47,252 nucleotides of DNA from an uncultured Lysobacter sp. (GTDB lineage: Bacteria > Pseudomonadota > Gammaproteobacteria > Xanthomonadales > Xanthomonadaceae): contig CAMLID010000022.1 in NCBI GenBank assembly GCA_946480055.1, forward strand, positions 1-47,252. Reading direction: 5' to 3'. The notes under the pieces were generated by a model that saw only the letters and a list, made by a program, of their open reading frames with translations, did not search any database and was not told the origin of the DNA. The position numbers were made by a program, and so were the translations under genes. Shown in pieces: positions 43,282-47,252 of this stretch. Each line of letters opens with the position of its first letter. The first letter of the stretch is position 1.

Positions 43282-44589
43282 TCATTCCGCAGCGCCGGGC
43301 TGCTTGTAGACCTTGCCGTCCTTCATCACGAACGCGACCTTCATCACCGCGTTGATGTCGGCGATCGGATCGCCCGGCACCGCGACGATGTCGGCGCGCT
43401 TGCCGGCTTCGATCACGCCCTGGTCGTCCACGCCCAGCACTTCGGCGGCGCGGATGGTCGCGGCCTGCAGCGCGGTCGCGGCCGGGATGCCGGCTTCGAC
43501 CATGTAGAGGAACTCGCGCGCGTTGTCGCCGTGTGGGCCCACGCCCATGTCGGTGCCGAACGCGATCTTGACCCCGCCGCGGTAGGCGCGGCCGGCGGTG
43601 TCCTGGATCTGCGCGCCGATGCGCGCGGCCTTGGGCCGCACCACTTCGGGGAAGTAGCCGTCGATCTTGGCCTTCTCGGCGACGAAGCGGCCGGCGTAGA
43701 TGGTCGGCACGTACCAGGTCCCCTTCTGCTTCATCAGCGACATCACCTCGGGGCTCATGTAGGTGCCGTGCTCGATGCTGGTCACGCCGCCGAGCACCGC
43801 GCGCTTCATGCCTTCCTCGCCGTGGGCATGGGCGGCGACGCGGTAGCCGTAGTCCTTGGCGGTGTCGACGATGGCCTTGACCTCCTCCACGGTGAACTGC
43901 GGCGCGTCGCCGGACTTGGCGTAGGACAGCACACCGCCGGTGGCGGTGATCTTGATCACGTCGCTGCCGTCTTTGTAGCGCTGGCGTACGGCCTGGCGCG
44001 CGTCCTCGATCGAGTTGATCACGCCCTCGGTCGGGCCGGGCGGGCCGATCAGGTGCGAGAGCGCATCGTTGTAGCCGTTGGTCGGATCGGCGTGGCCGCC
44101 GGTGGTCGCGATCGACTTGCCCGCGGCCCAGATCCGCGGCCCGTCGACCAGGCCCTGGTTGATCGCGTCGCGCAGGTGCGGGCTGACTTCGCCGCCGAGG
44201 TCGCGCACGCTGGTGAAGCCGGCCAGCAGGGTCTTCTTGGCGAAGCCGACCGAGCGGAAGGCGAAGTCGACGTCGTCGAGGCGGAAACCTTCGGAATAGC
44301 TCTGCGGGCTGGACTGCGAGGCCAGGTGCACGTGCAGGTCGGTCCAGCCCGGGGTGCAGGTGTGCCCGCTGAGGTCGATCGCGAGCGCGCCGGCGACATC
44401 GGCGCGGCCCGGCAGCACTTCGGCGACTTTGCCCTCGCGCACCACCACCGTGCGTGCGTCCAGCAACTGGCCGCTGCGCGCGTCGAACAGATGCCCGCAG
44501 TGCAGGGCGGTCGGCGCTTCGGCAGCGAGGGCGGGCGGGGCGAGGAGGGCGGCGAGGACGAACGATACGGCGGCGGTCAGGCGGGTCAT
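43282..44589 (-). CDS. Secreted metal-dependent amidohydrolase
   Basis: A 435-residue amidohydrolase superfamily enzyme with a signal peptide (about 1-22, PPALA), so it acts outside the cytoplasm. Metal-site motifs are DLHVHL (strand 1), the Lys-bearing [28 protein letters not shown] and GTDMG. The arrangement matches the imidazolonepropionase-like/Xaa-Pro dipeptidase branch common in Xanthomonadaceae. It may cleave dipeptides or other amides; substrate unknown. The ATG at 44589 is chosen because longer frames run into a region without similarity. Confidence 0.93.
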   Translation of the reverse strand: MTRLTAAVSFVLAALLAPPALAAEAPTALHCGHLFDARSGQLLDARTVVVREGKVAEVLPGRADVAGALAIDLSGHTCTPGWTDLHVHLASQSSPQSYSEGFRLDDVDFAFRSVGFAKKTLLAGFTSVRDLGGEVSPHLRDAINQGLVDGPRIWAAGKSIATTGGHADPTNGYNDALSHLIGPPGPTEGVINSIEDARQAVRQRYKDGSDVIKITATGGVLSYAKSGDAPQFTVEEVKAIVDTAKDYGYRVAAHAHGEEGMKRAVLGGVTSIEHGTYMSPEVMSLMKQKGTWYVPTIYAGRFVAEKAKIDGYFPEVVRPKAARIGAQIQDTAGRAYRGGVKIAFGTDMGVGPHGDNAREFLYMVEAGIPAATALQAATIRAAEVLGVDDQGVIEAGKRADIVAVPGDPIADINAVMKVAFVMKDGKVYKQPGAAE

Positions 44590-44767
44590 CGTGGATTCCG
44601 GCTGTGCTCGTGGAGGAATCGATGCGCCATACGCTGGCGCACCGGCAAATAGTGCGACCGACTTCGCACATGTGAGGACGAATGTAGGGACAATCGCCCG
44701 CGCGGTCCGGGAATGGGCCGCCGCAGCATGCAAGCGAACCTTTGCGGAAATCAACTGGAGGTCGTCC

Positions 44768-47252
<2,485 letters not shown>

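Overview
The window is a 47 kb stretch of a GC-rich gammaproteobacterial chromosome, with no rRNA, tRNA, insertion sequence, prophage or CRISPR array seen. Gene order (secD-secF-suhB-trmJ), strongly C/G-ending codons, two M13 peptidases in a row, and interspersed hairpin repeats of the GTAGGAGCGGCGTAAGCC type point to the Xanthomonadaceae, most likely Lysobacter. The genus is an inference from style and content, not from a database match.

Layout. 1-3749: end of secD, secF, suhB (minus) and trmJ: core protein export, an inositol-phosphatase family enzyme and a tRNA methyltransferase. 3850-6920: an orphan PhnD-type periplasmic binding protein overlapping a membrane GGDEF-EAL protein, a likely c-di-GMP sensing pair. 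7090-11168: ExoD and CNNM membrane proteins on the minus strand, facing a DUF47-Pit phosphate uptake operon. 11312-12847: a small hypothetical, an alkyltransferase-like DNA-repair protein with Trp replacing the reactive Cys, and a rhomboid protease. 12926-17444: two consecutive M13 metallopeptidases. 17718-20059: two tandem, secreted, eight-cysteine paralogues with a DTR-motif beta domain. 20184-25823: a beta-CASP metallo-beta-lactamase protein, LtrA, DoxX and an autotransporter. 26374-29378: rhlE with a long leader, then two secreted unknowns, the second in a locally AT-richer segment. 29544-32538: RIO kinase, an RsuA-like pseudouridine synthase with an altered motif, and a lipoprotein with degenerate WG-like repeats. 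32717-39600 (all minus): DUF885 peptidase, YhhQ, PQQ-type sugar dehydrogenase, DUF502 and a Ser/Thr kinase fused to a formylglycine-generating-enzyme-like domain. 39867-41311: hotdog thioesterase and YbbN-type thioredoxin. 41444-42908: membrane protein, small XRE regulator and DUF998 protein behind a promoter with a perfect palindrome. 42942-47252: SemiSWEET, secreted amidohydrolase, a 55-residue secreted peptide and the first 713 residues of leuS, which runs off the window.

Most of the window is housekeeping or envelope function. The parts that look least described are the tandem eight-cysteine pair, the XRE/membrane/DUF998 cassette with its palindrome, the binding-protein/c-di-GMP pair, the kinase-FGE fusion, and the hairpin repeats whose copies show compensatory base changes. 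Many very long open frames on the opposite strand are by-products of high GC and were left out.
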